Shown here piece by piece: positions 32,974 to 40,948 of a stretch of DNA of 64,000 nt (position 1 is its first letter; each line of letters starts with the position of its first letter). A model generated the notes under the pieces. The model did no database searches, had not been told where the DNA came from, and saw nothing but the letters and a program-made list of their open reading frames with translations. Made by a program: the position numbers and the translations under genes. Source of the stretch: Streptomyces xantholiticus (GTDB lineage: Bacteria > Actinomycetota > Actinomycetes > Streptomycetales > Streptomycetaceae). Location: NCBI RefSeq assembly GCF_014651015.1, contig NZ_BMWB01000001.1, positions 842,137 through 906,136 on the forward strand. Direction: 5' to 3'.

Positions 32974-33381
32974 TCATGACTCGTCCGGCTCCAGACGCAG
33001 CGAGATCGAGTTGATGCAGTACCGCTGGTCGGTCGGGGTGGGATAGCCCTCGCCCTCGAAGACATGGCCGAGGTGGGAGCCGCAGCGCGCGCAGCGCACT
33101 TCGGTGCGGACCATGCCGTGGGAGGTGTCCGCGACCAGTTCGACGGCGTCCGTGTCCTTCGGGTCGTAGAAGGACGGCCAGCCGCAGTGGGACTCGAACT
33201 TGGTGTCGGAGCGGAACAGCTCGGCCCCGCACGCCCGGCACGAGTAGGTGCCGGTCGTCCTGGTGTCCGTGTACTCGCCGACGAAGGCGGGCTCGGTGCC
33301 GGCCTCGCGCAGGACCGCGTACTCAGCCGGGGTCAGCTCCGCCCGCCACTGCTCGTCCGGCTTCTCCACGTCGTACGCCAT
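32974..33381 (-). CDS. msrB: Peptide-methionine (R)-S-oxide reductase MsrB
   Basis: 135 residues. It reduces methionine-R-sulfoxide in proteins. It carries two structural zinc C-x-x-C pairs (YSCRACGAELF, VRCARCGSHLGHVF), and the catalytic Cys motif RYCINSISLRLEP near the C-terminus. The start MAYDVEKPDEQWRAELTPAEYAVLR is standard. murC ends 14 bp upstream, so the two are probably co-transcribed from the promoter ahead of the gene at 35311. Confidence 0.96.
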   Translation of the reverse strand: MAYDVEKPDEQWRAELTPAEYAVLREAGTEPAFVGEYTDTRTTGTYSCRACGAELFRSDTKFESHCGWPSFYDPKDTDAVELVADTSHGMVRTEVRCARCGSHLGHVFEGEGYPTPTDQRYCINSISLRLEPDES

Positions 33382-33394
33382 CGGTGCGCCTCCT

Positions 33395-34801
33395 TCAGTT
33401 CGACAGGCGGGCCAGGATGTCCGGGCCGAGGTCCGTGACGTCGCCCGCGCCCATCGTGAGAACGAGATCTCCGGGCTTCGCCATTCCCGCGATCACGTCC
33501 GGCACAGCCGTTTTGTCGTGCACGGCCGTGACCTCGGCACCGGCGGCCTCGGCCGCGTCGATGATCAGGTCGCTGCTGATGCCGGGGATCGGGTCCTCGC
33601 GGGCCGGGTAGATGTCGAGGACGACCGAGGCGTCGGCGAGGGCCAGGGCATGGCCCATCTCGGTGCCCAGCTCCTGGGTGCGGGAGAAGAGGTGGGGCTG
33701 GAAGACGACCAGCAGCCGGGAGCCCTCGGCGGCACCGCGCATGGCCTCCAGGTCGGCGGTCATCTCGGTCGGGTGGTGGGCGTAGGAGTCGATGACCTGG
33801 ACGCCCGCGGCCTCGCCCTTGAGCTGCAGGCGGCGCTTGACGCCCGTGTACGCGCCGATGGCGGAGGCCAGGTTGTGCGCGGGGATGCCGAGGGCGACAC
33901 CGGCGGCGAGCGCGGCGACCGCGTTGAGGGCGTAGTGGCGACCGGGGACGGACACCGTGAAGGTCAGTAGCTTCCCCTCCAGAAGGACGGTGACCTCGCT
34001 GGTCAGACCGCGCGGGGTGATCTTGTGCACCCTGAGGTCGGCCGCCTGCGACTCGCCGTAGGTGACGACCTTCAGGGTGGCCAGGTCGCGGACACGTCGG
34101 GTCAGCTCGACGGCGCCCGGCTGGTCGGCGGAGACCACCAGCGTGCCCCCGGGCACGACCTTGCCGACGAAGGTCTCGAAGGACTCGTAGATCTCGTCCA
34201 TCGAGGCGTAGTTGGCGTGGTGGTCCAGCTCCACGTTGAGGACGATCGCGACCTCGGGGTCGTACTTCTGGAAGCTGCGGTCGCTCTCGTCGGCCTCCGC
34301 GACGAAGATGTCGCCGTCGCCGTGGCGCGCGTTGGTGCCCGGGCCGGCCAGGTCGCCGCCGATCGCGTACGAGGGGTCGAGCCCCAGCTCGGTCAGGGCG
34401 ACGGCCAGCATCGAGGTCGTCGTCGTCTTGCCGTGCGTGCCCGCGACGGCGATCGAGCGCAGCCCGGTCATCAGGGAGGCCAGCGCGTCGGAGCGGTGGA
34501 CGACCGGTACGGACAGTTCGGCGGCGCGCACGAGCTCCGGGTTGTCGGCGCGGATGGCGCTGGAGACGACGACGCTGGTGGAGTCCTGGGCCAGGTGCTC
34601 GGCCGCGTGCCCGATGTGCACCGTGGCCCCGAGGCCGCGCAGGGACTCCGCGGTCGCCGAGTCCCTGGCATCGCTGCCCGCCACCTTCGCCCCGCGCTGG
34701 GCGAGGATCTTCGCGATGCCCGACATACCGGCTCCGCCGATGCCGATGAAGTGCGGGCGCTCCATCGCGCCGGGAACGGCGGCAGGGACGGCGGGTGCCA
34801 T
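33395..34801 (-). CDS. murC: UDP-N-acetylmuramate--L-alanine ligase MurC
   Basis: 468 residues. It joins L-alanine to UDP-MurNAc in peptidoglycan precursor synthesis. The N-terminal Rossmann motif is HFIGIGGAGMSGIAKIL, the ATP loop is VAGTHGKTTTTSMLA, and the Mur middle-domain motif is VLNVELDHHANYAS. The C-terminal domain has DSYAHHPTEM and VVFQPHLFSRT. An unusual position: murC here is away from the usual dcw cluster and precedes msrB on the minus strand. Confidence 0.96.
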   Translation of the reverse strand: MAPAVPAAVPGAMERPHFIGIGGAGMSGIAKILAQRGAKVAGSDARDSATAESLRGLGATVHIGHAAEHLAQDSTSVVVSSAIRADNPELVRAAELSVPVVHRSDALASLMTGLRSIAVAGTHGKTTTTSMLAVALTELGLDPSYAIGGDLAGPGTNARHGDGDIFVAEADESDRSFQKYDPEVAIVLNVELDHHANYASMDEIYESFETFVGKVVPGGTLVVSADQPGAVELTRRVRDLATLKVVTYGESQAADLRVHKITPRGLTSEVTVLLEGKLLTFTVSVPGRHYALNAVAALAAGVALGIPAHNLASAIGAYTGVKRRLQLKGEAAGVQVIDSYAHHPTEMTADLEAMRGAAEGSRLLVVFQPHLFSRTQELGTEMGHALALADASVVLDIYPAREDPIPGISSDLIIDAAEAAGAEVTAVHDKTAVPDVIAGMAKPGDLVLTMGAGDVTDLGPDILARLSN

Positions 34802-34858
34802 GGTCTTCTCCCCAAGCTGTACGACTACGTGCGGCTGCCCACCTTATTGCCTGTGGCG

Positions 34859-35311
34859 CTACTCGCTGTGCGCGAAGAGCTTCAGTACCGGCACCCCGAC
34901 CTTGTGGCGGGCTCTGGAGGCCCAGTCGCGGTGGAAGAACTCCTCGACGTAGTGCGGCTCGGTCAGGACGATCACCTCGTCGGCGTCCGCCTCGTCGACC
35001 ACCGACTTCAGCCTGTCCAGTGGATGGTCCTCCACGAGGTGGCCGACCGCCTCGCAGCCCGCCGCGCGCAGGACGGCAATCGAGTGTTCCAGCGCGCGCT
35101 CGGCAGGTGCCTTGGCCTCCGCTCCCTCGGGCTCCTCGCCCTCCCGGACCGCCTCTCTCAGTTCGCCGACCGCCACGTCGTCGATCGCCCGCAGCAGCAC
35201 GTCGGCCTGGTCGCCGCGCGGCTGCATGAGCACGACGAAGGAGACGCCCTCCTCGCCGTGCAACGTGGTGACGAACTCCACGTCCTCCGAGGTCAGGGGC
35301 TTCTCGATCAT
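34859..35311 (-). CDS. Hypothetical protein, often mislabelled indole-3-glycerol phosphate synthase
   Basis: 150 residues, MIEKPLTSEDVEFVTTLHGEEGVSFVVLMQPRGDQADVLLRAIDDVAVGELREAV. It looks like a Rossmann-like nucleotide-binding or universal-stress-like domain (VDEADADEVIVLTEPHYVEEFFHRDWASRARHKVGVPVLKLF). No TrpC barrel or catalytic residues are visible, so a TrpC annotation would be misleading. The start is uncertain: GAGG lies 17 bases before this ATG, and TTG or GTG codons lie between. It is the first gene of the 35311-32974 minus-strand group (this gene, murC, msrB). Confidence 0.7.
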   Translation of the reverse strand: MIEKPLTSEDVEFVTTLHGEEGVSFVVLMQPRGDQADVLLRAIDDVAVGELREAVREGEEPEGAEAKAPAERALEHSIAVLRAAGCEAVGHLVEDHPLDRLKSVVDEADADEVIVLTEPHYVEEFFHRDWASRARHKVGVPVLKLFAHSE

Positions 35312-35508
35312 CAATACGCTTGTGAACACCTCAGGAGCCCTTCTGCGGAGACTGCCGGAACTGCGGGAACTGCGGGACCTGCGGAATCTGGGAGATTGGG
35401 AAGTCTGCGGAAACCATCCTTCCCCGTGCCCGCACGGGGTGCGCATTCAAGTGTGCCCGCCGCAGGCTAAGCGGAACGGTAAATTCCGCTGATTGTCGGA
35501 AGCTGCCG

Positions 35509-36348
35509 TCAAAGGCGTCGATACCGCGTGAACAGGAATCCGGCCTCCTCCAGTACGGAATCCAGGGCGAATCGCGCCGGATCCGGCAACCCCGGCCCGC
35601 CCGCGATGCGCTGCGCGTCCCCCACCGTCATCGTCGGCGACACCGTCAGGCACAGCTCATCCAGTACCCCGGCGGCGGCGAACTGACCCAACATCCTCGG
35701 GCCGCCCTCGGTCAGCAGCCGCACCAGACCGCGCTCCGCCAGCGCGTGCACCGCCCTGGCGGGCTCCACTCCGGGCCCGTCGCCTGCCACGACGACCTCC
35801 GCGCCGGCCTTCTCCGCCTCGTGCATCCGCTCCGGGGAGGCGGCCGCGCCGGTCAGCAGCAGGGTCGGCACCAGCGGCTCGGTGAACAGCGGCAGCGAGA
35901 AGTCCAGGTTCAGCGAGGCGCTGACCACGGCGATCGCGGGTACGGGTCCCTGCCCGGCGGCGGCCCTGCGCTCGGCGAAGGCCTCGCGGGCGCGGGCGGG
36001 TCGGTAGCCCTCCAGCCGCACCGTCTCCGCGCCCACCACGACGGCGTCGGCCAGGCCCCGCAGGGTGCCGAAGATCCGCATGTCGGCATCGGAGGAGATC
36101 GGCTGGGAGCGGCCTTCGTGCTGGGCCGCGCCGTCGAGGGAGGAGACCATGTTGGCGCGCAGCCAGACGCCGCCGCCCCCGCTGCGGGCCTCGGCCGCCC
36201 CATGACCGGGGTTGCCCCCGGCGGCCGTCTCGCCGCCCGCTGCCGTACCCCTTTCCGGGTACGCGTAGGCTTCGGCGAGCTCGTCCAGCGACCACTCCCG
36301 GTCGTCGGCTGCCGTTGTCTGGTCGGTCACAGGGAACAGGCGTCGCAT
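35509..36348 (-). CDS. RibD C-terminal-like pyrimidine reductase family protein
   Basis: 279 residues. Motifs are VWLRANMVSSLDGAAQHEGRSQPISSDADMRIFGTLRGLADAVVVGAETVRLEGY (the RibD-C substrate-NADPH core), VVSASLNLDFSLPLF, and a glycine-rich LLTEGGPRMLGQFAAAGVLDELCLTVSPTM. It is a NADPH-dependent reductase of the HTP/dihydropteridine family. No adjacent riboflavin genes are seen, so a stand-alone reductase role is likely. The first 25 residues are Gly/Ala-rich. zapE is divergent, 28 bp away. Confidence 0.9.
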   Translation of the reverse strand: MRRLFPVTDQTTAADDREWSLDELAEAYAYPERGTAAGGETAAGGNPGHGAAEARSGGGGVWLRANMVSSLDGAAQHEGRSQPISSDADMRIFGTLRGLADAVVVGAETVRLEGYRPARAREAFAERRAAAGQGPVPAIAVVSASLNLDFSLPLFTEPLVPTLLLTGAAASPERMHEAEKAGAEVVVAGDGPGVEPARAVHALAERGLVRLLTEGGPRMLGQFAAAGVLDELCLTVSPTMTVGDAQRIAGGPGLPDPARFALDSVLEEAGFLFTRYRRL

Positions 36349-36376
36349 ACGGTGCAGTCTGGCACGGCGCTTACAG

Positions 36377-37462
36377 TTGAGTACTGTGCCGACCAGCCCG
36401 ATAGCCGAAGCCGCTCCCCTGTCGCTGTGCGCCCGCGAGCCGCATGTCCCCGCCGACCGCCTGGTTGCGGAGATGGTGCCGCCGCCGCGTTTCGACTCGG
36501 TCCGCTTCGACACCTACGTGCCCGACCCTCAGCAGCCCAGCCAGGTCGAGGCGGTCAAGGTGCTGAGCGACTTCGCCTCCGGCCTCGGCGGGGCGCACGC
36601 CACCAGCAGCGGCCGGCGGCGTTGGTTCGCCAGGACCCCTAAGAACACAGCTCCCACCGGCCCCCGCGGCGTCTACCTCGACGGCGGTTACGGCGTCGGC
36701 AAGACGCACCTGCTCGCGTCGCTGTGGCACGCGACCCCGGCGGAGCCGTCGCTCAAGGCGTTCGGCACCTTCGTCGAACTGACCAACCTGGTCGGCGCGC
36801 TGGGCTTCCAGCAGACCGTGCAGACCCTGAGCGGCCACCGGCTGCTGTGCATCGACGAGTTCGAGCTGGACGACCCGGGCGACACCGTCCTCGTCTCCAC
36901 GCTCCTCGGCCGGCTGGTCGACGCGGGCGTGGCGCTCGCCGCCACCTCCAACACCCTGCCGGGCAAGCTCGGCGAGGGCCGCTTCGCCTCCGCCGACTTC
37001 CTGCGCGAGATCCAGGGCCTGTCCGCGCATTTCCGCCCGCTGCGGATCGACGGCGAGGACTACCGTCACCGCGGGCTGCCCGAGGCCCCTCCCCCGTACT
37101 CGGACGAGCAGGTCACCAAGGCCGCGTACGCCACCGGCGGCGCGTCCCTCGACGACTTCCCCCACCTGCTGGAGCACCTCGCGAAGGTGCACCCCAGCCG
37201 TTACGGGGCGCTGACCGACGGGGTGCGGGCCGTGTGCCTCACCGACGTCCGGCCGGTGCCCGACCAGTCGACCGCACTGCGGCTGGTCGTGCTCGCGGAC
37301 CGGCTGTACGACCGGGAGGTCCCGGTGCTCGCCTCCGGCCTGCCGTTCGACAAGCTGTTCAGTGACGAGATGCTGAACGGCGGCTACCGGAAGAAGTATT
37401 TCCGGGCGATCTCCCGGCTCACCGCACTGGCGCGTGACGCGAAGGCCTTGGTGGCGCAGTAG
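36377..37462 (+). CDS. zapE: AFG1/ZapE-family ATPase
   Basis: 361 residues. Walker A is YLDGGYGVGKTHLLASLW near 95-112, Walker B is LLCIDEFELDDPGDT near 155-170, and sensor residues follow (AATSNTLPGKLGEGRFASADF). ZapE/Afg1-type proteins act on the divisome or on oxygen-stressed membrane proteins. The true start is unclear: TTG at 36377 reads MSTVPTSPIAEAA, and GTG at 36386 lies 8 bp after a -10-like TACAGT (36372-36377), suggesting a leaderless GTG. It is divergent from the reductase gene. Confidence 0.92.
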   Translation: MSTVPTSPIAEAAPLSLCAREPHVPADRLVAEMVPPPRFDSVRFDTYVPDPQQPSQVEAVKVLSDFASGLGGAHATSSGRRRWFARTPKNTAPTGPRGVYLDGGYGVGKTHLLASLWHATPAEPSLKAFGTFVELTNLVGALGFQQTVQTLSGHRLLCIDEFELDDPGDTVLVSTLLGRLVDAGVALAATSNTLPGKLGEGRFASADFLREIQGLSAHFRPLRIDGEDYRHRGLPEAPPPYSDEQVTKAAYATGGASLDDFPHLLEHLAKVHPSRYGALTDGVRAVCLTDVRPVPDQSTALRLVVLADRLYDREVPVLASGLPFDKLFSDEMLNGGYRKKYFRAISRLTALARDAKALVAQ

Positions 37463-37496
37463 GTTTGGGCCGTAACCCGATCTGAAGGGAACCATC

Positions 37497-37925
37497 ATGG
37501 CCACCACGCGTCAGGCCCACACCGTCTGGGAAGGCAGCCTGCTCGAGGGCAAGGGCGTCGTCACCCTGGACTCCTCCGGTGTCGGCGAGTACCCGGTCAC
37601 CTGGGCTGCTCGGACCGAGCCCGCCCAGAGCGGCCGGACCAGCCCGGAGGAACTGATCGCGGCCGCGCACTCCAGCTGCTTCAACATGGCGTTCTCGCAC
37701 GCCCTCGCCGGCGCGGGCACCCCGCCCACCCGTCTGGAGACCAAGGCCGAGGTGACCTTCCAGCCCGGTGAGGGCATCACCGGCATCCACCTCACCGTCG
37801 AGGGCAAGGTCCCCGGCCTGGACGAGGCCGCCTTCGTCAAGGCGGCCGAGGAGGCCAAGGTGAACTGCCCGGTCAGCCAGGCGCTGAAGGCCACGAACAT
37901 CACACTGAGTGCGTCGCTCGCCTAG
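37497..37925 (+). CDS. osmC: OsmC-family peroxidase
   Basis: 142 residues, MATTRQAHTVWEGSLLEGKGVVTLDSSGVGEY. The redox cysteines are at 61 (AAHSSCFNMAFSH) and in AKVNCPVSQALKATN near 122. The fold is the OsmC type: a thiol-dependent organic hydroperoxide reductase. AGGGAACC precedes the ATG at 37497. It is a single gene 34 bp after zapE. Confidence 0.94.
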   Translation: MATTRQAHTVWEGSLLEGKGVVTLDSSGVGEYPVTWAARTEPAQSGRTSPEELIAAAHSSCFNMAFSHALAGAGTPPTRLETKAEVTFQPGEGITGIHLTVEGKVPGLDEAAFVKAAEEAKVNCPVSQALKATNITLSASLA

Positions 37926-38014
37926 CACAGTGGCACCTTGAGGCACAGTGGCCCGCACGGTTACGTGTCGCGTTGTCTGCGTGATACACACGTGCGGGTC
38001 ACATCTCCTGTCCT

Positions 38015-38038
38015 CCCCCATGGCCTTGGGCATGGGGG
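38015..38038. promoter_or_regulatory. Hairpin in the leader of the DUF839 gene
   Basis: CCCCCATG (38015-38022) and CATGGGGG (38031-38038) are perfect complements around GCCTTGGG. The hairpin lies 24 bp before the DUF839 start codon and after osmC. It may be the osmC terminator or a translational control element. Confidence 0.5.
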
Positions 38039-38061
38039 CGCCCCCCACAGGGAGTTGCCTT

Positions 38062-39420
38062 ATGTCTGCAACACGACGTGCAGTTCTTGCCCGTACCGGC
38101 GCGCTCGGCGCAGGAATCGCCTTCACCGGCGCTTTCTCCGAACTCTTCGCCGGCACCGCCGCTGCCCGTGGACACGGCGGGTACGGACCGCTCGTCCCCG
38201 ACCCCGGCGGTCTGCTCGATCTGCCGCGGGGCTTCAGCTACAAGGTTCTCTCCCGAGAGGGCGACCAGCTGCGCTCCGGCGAGGGACCGGTCCCGTCCAA
38301 CCACGACGGCATGGCCGCCTTGGCCGGCCGCCGTGGCCGGGTGCATCTCGTCCGCAACCACGAGAACCGGCACAACGCCAGGATCGGCGTACCGGCCGTC
38401 GAGGGCCTGACCTACGACCCCATGGGCAAGGGCGGTTGCACCGCCCTCGAACTGGACGGCCGGGGCAATGTCCTCGGTGAGCGGGTCGCCATCGCGGGCA
38501 CGGCGGTCAACTGCGCGGGTGGTCCCACCCCTTGGAACACCTGGCTGACGTGCGAGGAGACCGAGGACCGGGCCGGTACCAACGGCTACACCAAGGACCA
38601 CGGATTCATCTTCGAGGTCGACGGCGCCGATCCGCACCGCACGGGAGCCGTGCCGCTCACCGCGATGGGCCGCTTCCAGCACGAGGCGATCGCCGTCGAC
38701 CCCAGGAGCGGGATCGTGTACGAGACGGAGGACGCGTTCGAACGGCCCTTCGGTCTCTTCTACCGCTTCCTGCCGGACAGGCCCCTGGGCGGCACGGGTT
38801 CGCTCCGCGCCGGCGGCGCCCTGGAGGCGATGCGGGTACCGGGCGTGCCGGACCTGTCGGGGATACAGGAGATCGGTGCGTCGTTCGACCGGGTCGAATG
38901 GGTGCCCGTACCGGACAGCCAGGCGAAGCAAACCCCCATCAGGCTGCAGGACTTCGGGCCGAAGGGCATCACCCACGCGCAGAAGCTGGAGGGCTGCTAC
39001 TGGGGCGGCACGTCGGTGTACTTCGTCTCCAGCTTCGCCCGCAGCTCGGAGGGGTCCGCCGGGGACCACTTCGGCCAGGTGTGGAAGTACGAGCCGCACC
39101 GCCGTCGCCTGACCCTGGTCATCGTCTTCGGTCCCGACACCGACGTCCAACTGCCGGGCGAGTCCCCGGACAACATATGCCTGGCGCCCAGCGGCGGGCT
39201 GATGGTCTGCGAGGACGGCAACGGCGCACAGCACGTGTACGGGCTGACCAAGCGCGGCGAGGTCTATCCCGCGGCGAGGAACGCGCAGAACATCGGCACC
39301 CCCGAGGAGCCCGAGTGGGGCGAGTTCGCCGGCGTCACGTTCTCACCCGACGGGAACACCATGTACGTGAACTGCTACTCGCCCGGCACCACCTTCGCGG
39401 TCACCGGGCCGTGGTGCTGA
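38062..39420 (+). CDS. Tat-exported DUF839/PhoX-like protein
   Basis: 452 residues. The signal MSATRRAVLARTGALGAGIAFTGAF is Tat-type, with an RR motif followed by a hydrophobic core. The mature domain reads LLDLPRGFSYKVLSREGDQL, SNHDGMAALAGRRGRVHLVRNHENR, and TWLTCEETEDRA, the DUF839 family related to PhoX alkaline phosphatases. PhoX metal ligands usually include Cys and acidic residues, but no direct match is seen. It is probably a secreted metal-dependent phosphatase or hydrolase of unproven activity. GGGAG lies 8 bases before the ATG at 38062. Confidence 0.88.
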   Translation: MSATRRAVLARTGALGAGIAFTGAFSELFAGTAAARGHGGYGPLVPDPGGLLDLPRGFSYKVLSREGDQLRSGEGPVPSNHDGMAALAGRRGRVHLVRNHENRHNARIGVPAVEGLTYDPMGKGGCTALELDGRGNVLGERVAIAGTAVNCAGGPTPWNTWLTCEETEDRAGTNGYTKDHGFIFEVDGADPHRTGAVPLTAMGRFQHEAIAVDPRSGIVYETEDAFERPFGLFYRFLPDRPLGGTGSLRAGGALEAMRVPGVPDLSGIQEIGASFDRVEWVPVPDSQAKQTPIRLQDFGPKGITHAQKLEGCYWGGTSVYFVSSFARSSEGSAGDHFGQVWKYEPHRRRLTLVIVFGPDTDVQLPGESPDNICLAPSGGLMVCEDGNGAQHVYGLTKRGEVYPAARNAQNIGTPEEPEWGEFAGVTFSPDGNTMYVNCYSPGTTFAVTGPWC

Positions 39421-39480
39421 GCGGCTCTGCCGCCATGAGCCGACTCGGCCGCCGCGCCGTCCGGTGGGCGCTCGCTCGCA

Positions 39481-39780
39481 TCAAAGGCTCACGGCCGGCC
39501 CGTGGGCTCCAGGGGCCGATCCGTCCACAGGACCTTGCCGCCCCGGCGTAGAGCGGGGCCCGCCGCAGGGGGACGTCCCTCGCGGCCGGCCCCTGGCGAC
39601 GGGGACGCTGCCGCGCAGGACGTCGTCGATCACGGCGATGCCTGCGAAGCCGGGCACCACGGCCGTCACGAACGCCTCTGCCGTCGCCGTCACGTCGAGC
39701 GTCCGCCCGACCGGCTCGCGCGCGTGCTGCTGCGCGGGTCCGGTCCCGGCCAAGCCAAGGGGTTTCACCGCCTGCAGCAC
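39481..39780 (-). pseudogene. SpoIIE/GAF-type signalling gene remnant
   Basis: The minus frame around 39590-39735 reads HAREPVGRTLDVTATAEAFVTAVVPGFAGIAVIDDVLRG, which resembles the start of the GAF domain in Streptomyces SpoIIE phosphatases (IGTTLDVxxTAxELxxVAVPRFAD). Downstream on the same strand a different frame gives RRGGKVLWTDRPLEPTGRP, reminiscent of the C-terminal strand of a GHKL ATPase. No complete domain is present. It reads as a decayed fragment between two intact genes. The rest of 39421-39839 has no other recognisable gene. Confidence 0.4.
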
Positions 39781-39824
39781 CTTTTGCCGGGTGGGCCCGT
39801 CGGGACGGGTCCACCCGGCAAAAG
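39781..39824. terminator. Long hairpin, 21-bp stem with one G-T pair
   Basis: 39781-39801 (CTTTTGCCGGGTGG...) pairs with 39804-39824 (...CCACCCGGCAAAAG) with a single mismatch that can wobble. The outer part is CTTTTG/CAAAAG. It lies 15 bp after the end of the minus-strand ohr gene and is a strong terminator candidate. Confidence 0.85.
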
Positions 39825-39839
39825 GGCTCGGCTGCCGGA

Positions 39840-40256
39840 CTACTCGACGACGATCTCCACCGGCAGGTTGCCGCGGGTCGCCTTGGAGTAGGGGCAGTAC
39901 GCGTGCGTCTTCTTCAGCAGGTCCTGGCCCGCCTCGCCCTGGAGGTGGTCGGGAAGCTCGACGCGCAGGACCAGGGAGAGGCCGAAGCCGCCGTCGGTCT
40001 CGTCCTTGCCGATGCTGACCTCCGCGGTCACCGAGGCGTCCTTGACGTCGATCTTCTCCTGCCTGCCTATGGCACCCATGGCGCTGGCGAAGCAGGCGGC
40101 GTACCCGGCGGCGAAGAGCTGCTCCGGGTTGGTGCCCTGGCCGTTGCCGCCGAGGGCCGCGGGGAAGGCGAGCGGCAGGTCGATCTGGCCGTCGGAGCTG
40201 ACGGCGCGGCCTTCGCGGCCGTTGGCGGTGGCGACAGCGGTGTAGAGCGCGTCCAT
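39840..40256 (-). CDS. ohr: Organic hydroperoxide resistance protein Ohr
   Basis: 138 residues, MDALYTAVATANGREGRAVSSDGQIDLPLAFPAALGGNGQGTNPEQLFAAGYAACF. The catalytic Cys is at 55 and the second is in HAYCPYSKATRGN near 119. N-P-E-Q-L-F-A-A-G-Y-A-A-C-F is the Ohr signature, distinct from the osmC gene at 37497. It reduces organic peroxides using lipoyl dithiols. It is divergent from a MarR gene whose product is OhrR-like, the usual ohr-ohrR pairing. Confidence 0.95.
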   Translation of the reverse strand: MDALYTAVATANGREGRAVSSDGQIDLPLAFPAALGGNGQGTNPEQLFAAGYAACFASAMGAIGRQEKIDVKDASVTAEVSIGKDETDGGFGLSLVLRVELPDHLQGEAGQDLLKKTHAYCPYSKATRGNLPVEIVVE

Positions 40257-40312
40257 GGGTGTATCCCTCTTCGTTCTGGTCGGGGTCGGGAAACCGATGC
40301 CCCTGAATAGAA

Positions 40313-40335
40313 GCACACAATTAAGTTGCACACAA
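40313..40335. promoter_or_regulatory. OhrR-type operator candidate (two direct repeats)
   Basis: GCACACAA at 40313-40320 and again at 40328-40335 (15-bp spacing) flank an AT-rich AATTAAGTT core in the gap between ohr and the MarR gene. The ohr promoter should overlap it. Binding is inferred from position; the repeats differ from the Bacillus OhrR palindrome. Confidence 0.5.
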
Positions 40336-40368
40336 CCCAATGGCGCGCAGCTTGGTATGGTGGGGGGC

Positions 40369-40833
40369 ATGGAGAAGAAGACGCTGCGGGACGTCCCGGA
40401 CGAGGACTTCCTCCGCCTTGAGCACCAGATCTGCTTCTCGCTGCACGCGGCGTCGCGAGCCTTCAACGGCGTGTACCGCACGGCGCTGAAGGACCTGGGG
40501 CTCACCTACCCCCAGTACCTGGTGATGCTGGTGCTCTGGGAGCACGGCGAACTGCCGGTCAAACAGATCGGCGAACACCTGCGGCTGGACTCGGGCACGC
40601 TGTCGCCGCTGCTGAAGCGCCTGGAGGCGACGGGCTACGTCGAGCGCCGGCGCAGCGCGGCGGACGAACGCTCGGTCACCGCCCGGCCGACGGCAGCGGG
40701 GAGCGCGCTGCGGGAACGGGCCCTGGGCACGCCGCGGCGCATCGCCGAGGCGACGGGTCTCACGCTGGAACGCATCCGCGCGCTTCGGCAGGAGCTGGAC
40801 GAGCTGACGACGAGGCTGGACGCGAGCGCGTGA
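40369..40833 (+). CDS. ohrR: MarR-family regulator, OhrR-type
   Basis: 154 residues. The N-terminus FLRLEHQICFSLHAASRAF carries Cys22, in the same context as the peroxide-sensing Cys of OhrR (LENQLCF). The winged helix reads LTYPQYLVMLVLWEHGELPVKQIGEHLRLDSGTLSPLLKRLEATGYVERRRSAADERSV, the OhrR pattern. Oxidation of this Cys should release it from the ohr promoter. The ATG at 40369 follows a GGGGGG site. It is divergent from ohr. Confidence 0.92.
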   Translation: MEKKTLRDVPDEDFLRLEHQICFSLHAASRAFNGVYRTALKDLGLTYPQYLVMLVLWEHGELPVKQIGEHLRLDSGTLSPLLKRLEATGYVERRRSAADERSVTARPTAAGSALRERALGTPRRIAEATGLTLERIRALRQELDELTTRLDASA

Positions 40834-40917
40834 CACCTGCGGCGAGCTCGCCCTTCCCCTGCTGCTGACGGCGTGGGGACCCAGGATTCAGGGGCTCGCC
40901 CCCCCTACCTCGCCGCG

Positions 40918-40946
40918 CCTCAATGGCCGGCGGGGCTCGATTTCCG
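40918..40946. repeat. Streptomyces intergenic repeat element
   Basis: Reading the minus strand, AGCCCCGCCGGCCATTGAGG resembles a short sequence that recurs downstream of genes in many Streptomyces genomes (AGCCCCTCCGGCGTTTGAGG). It sits after the MarR gene and just past the stop of the baeRF3 gene. This is recognised from memory; its function is unknown. Confidence 0.5.
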
Positions 40947-40948
40947 CC

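Noticed and set aside
34859..35311. Indole-3-glycerol phosphate synthase (TrpC)
   Set aside because: The 150-residue protein has no TIM-barrel length and none of the TrpC catalytic motifs; the label is a likely database carry-over.
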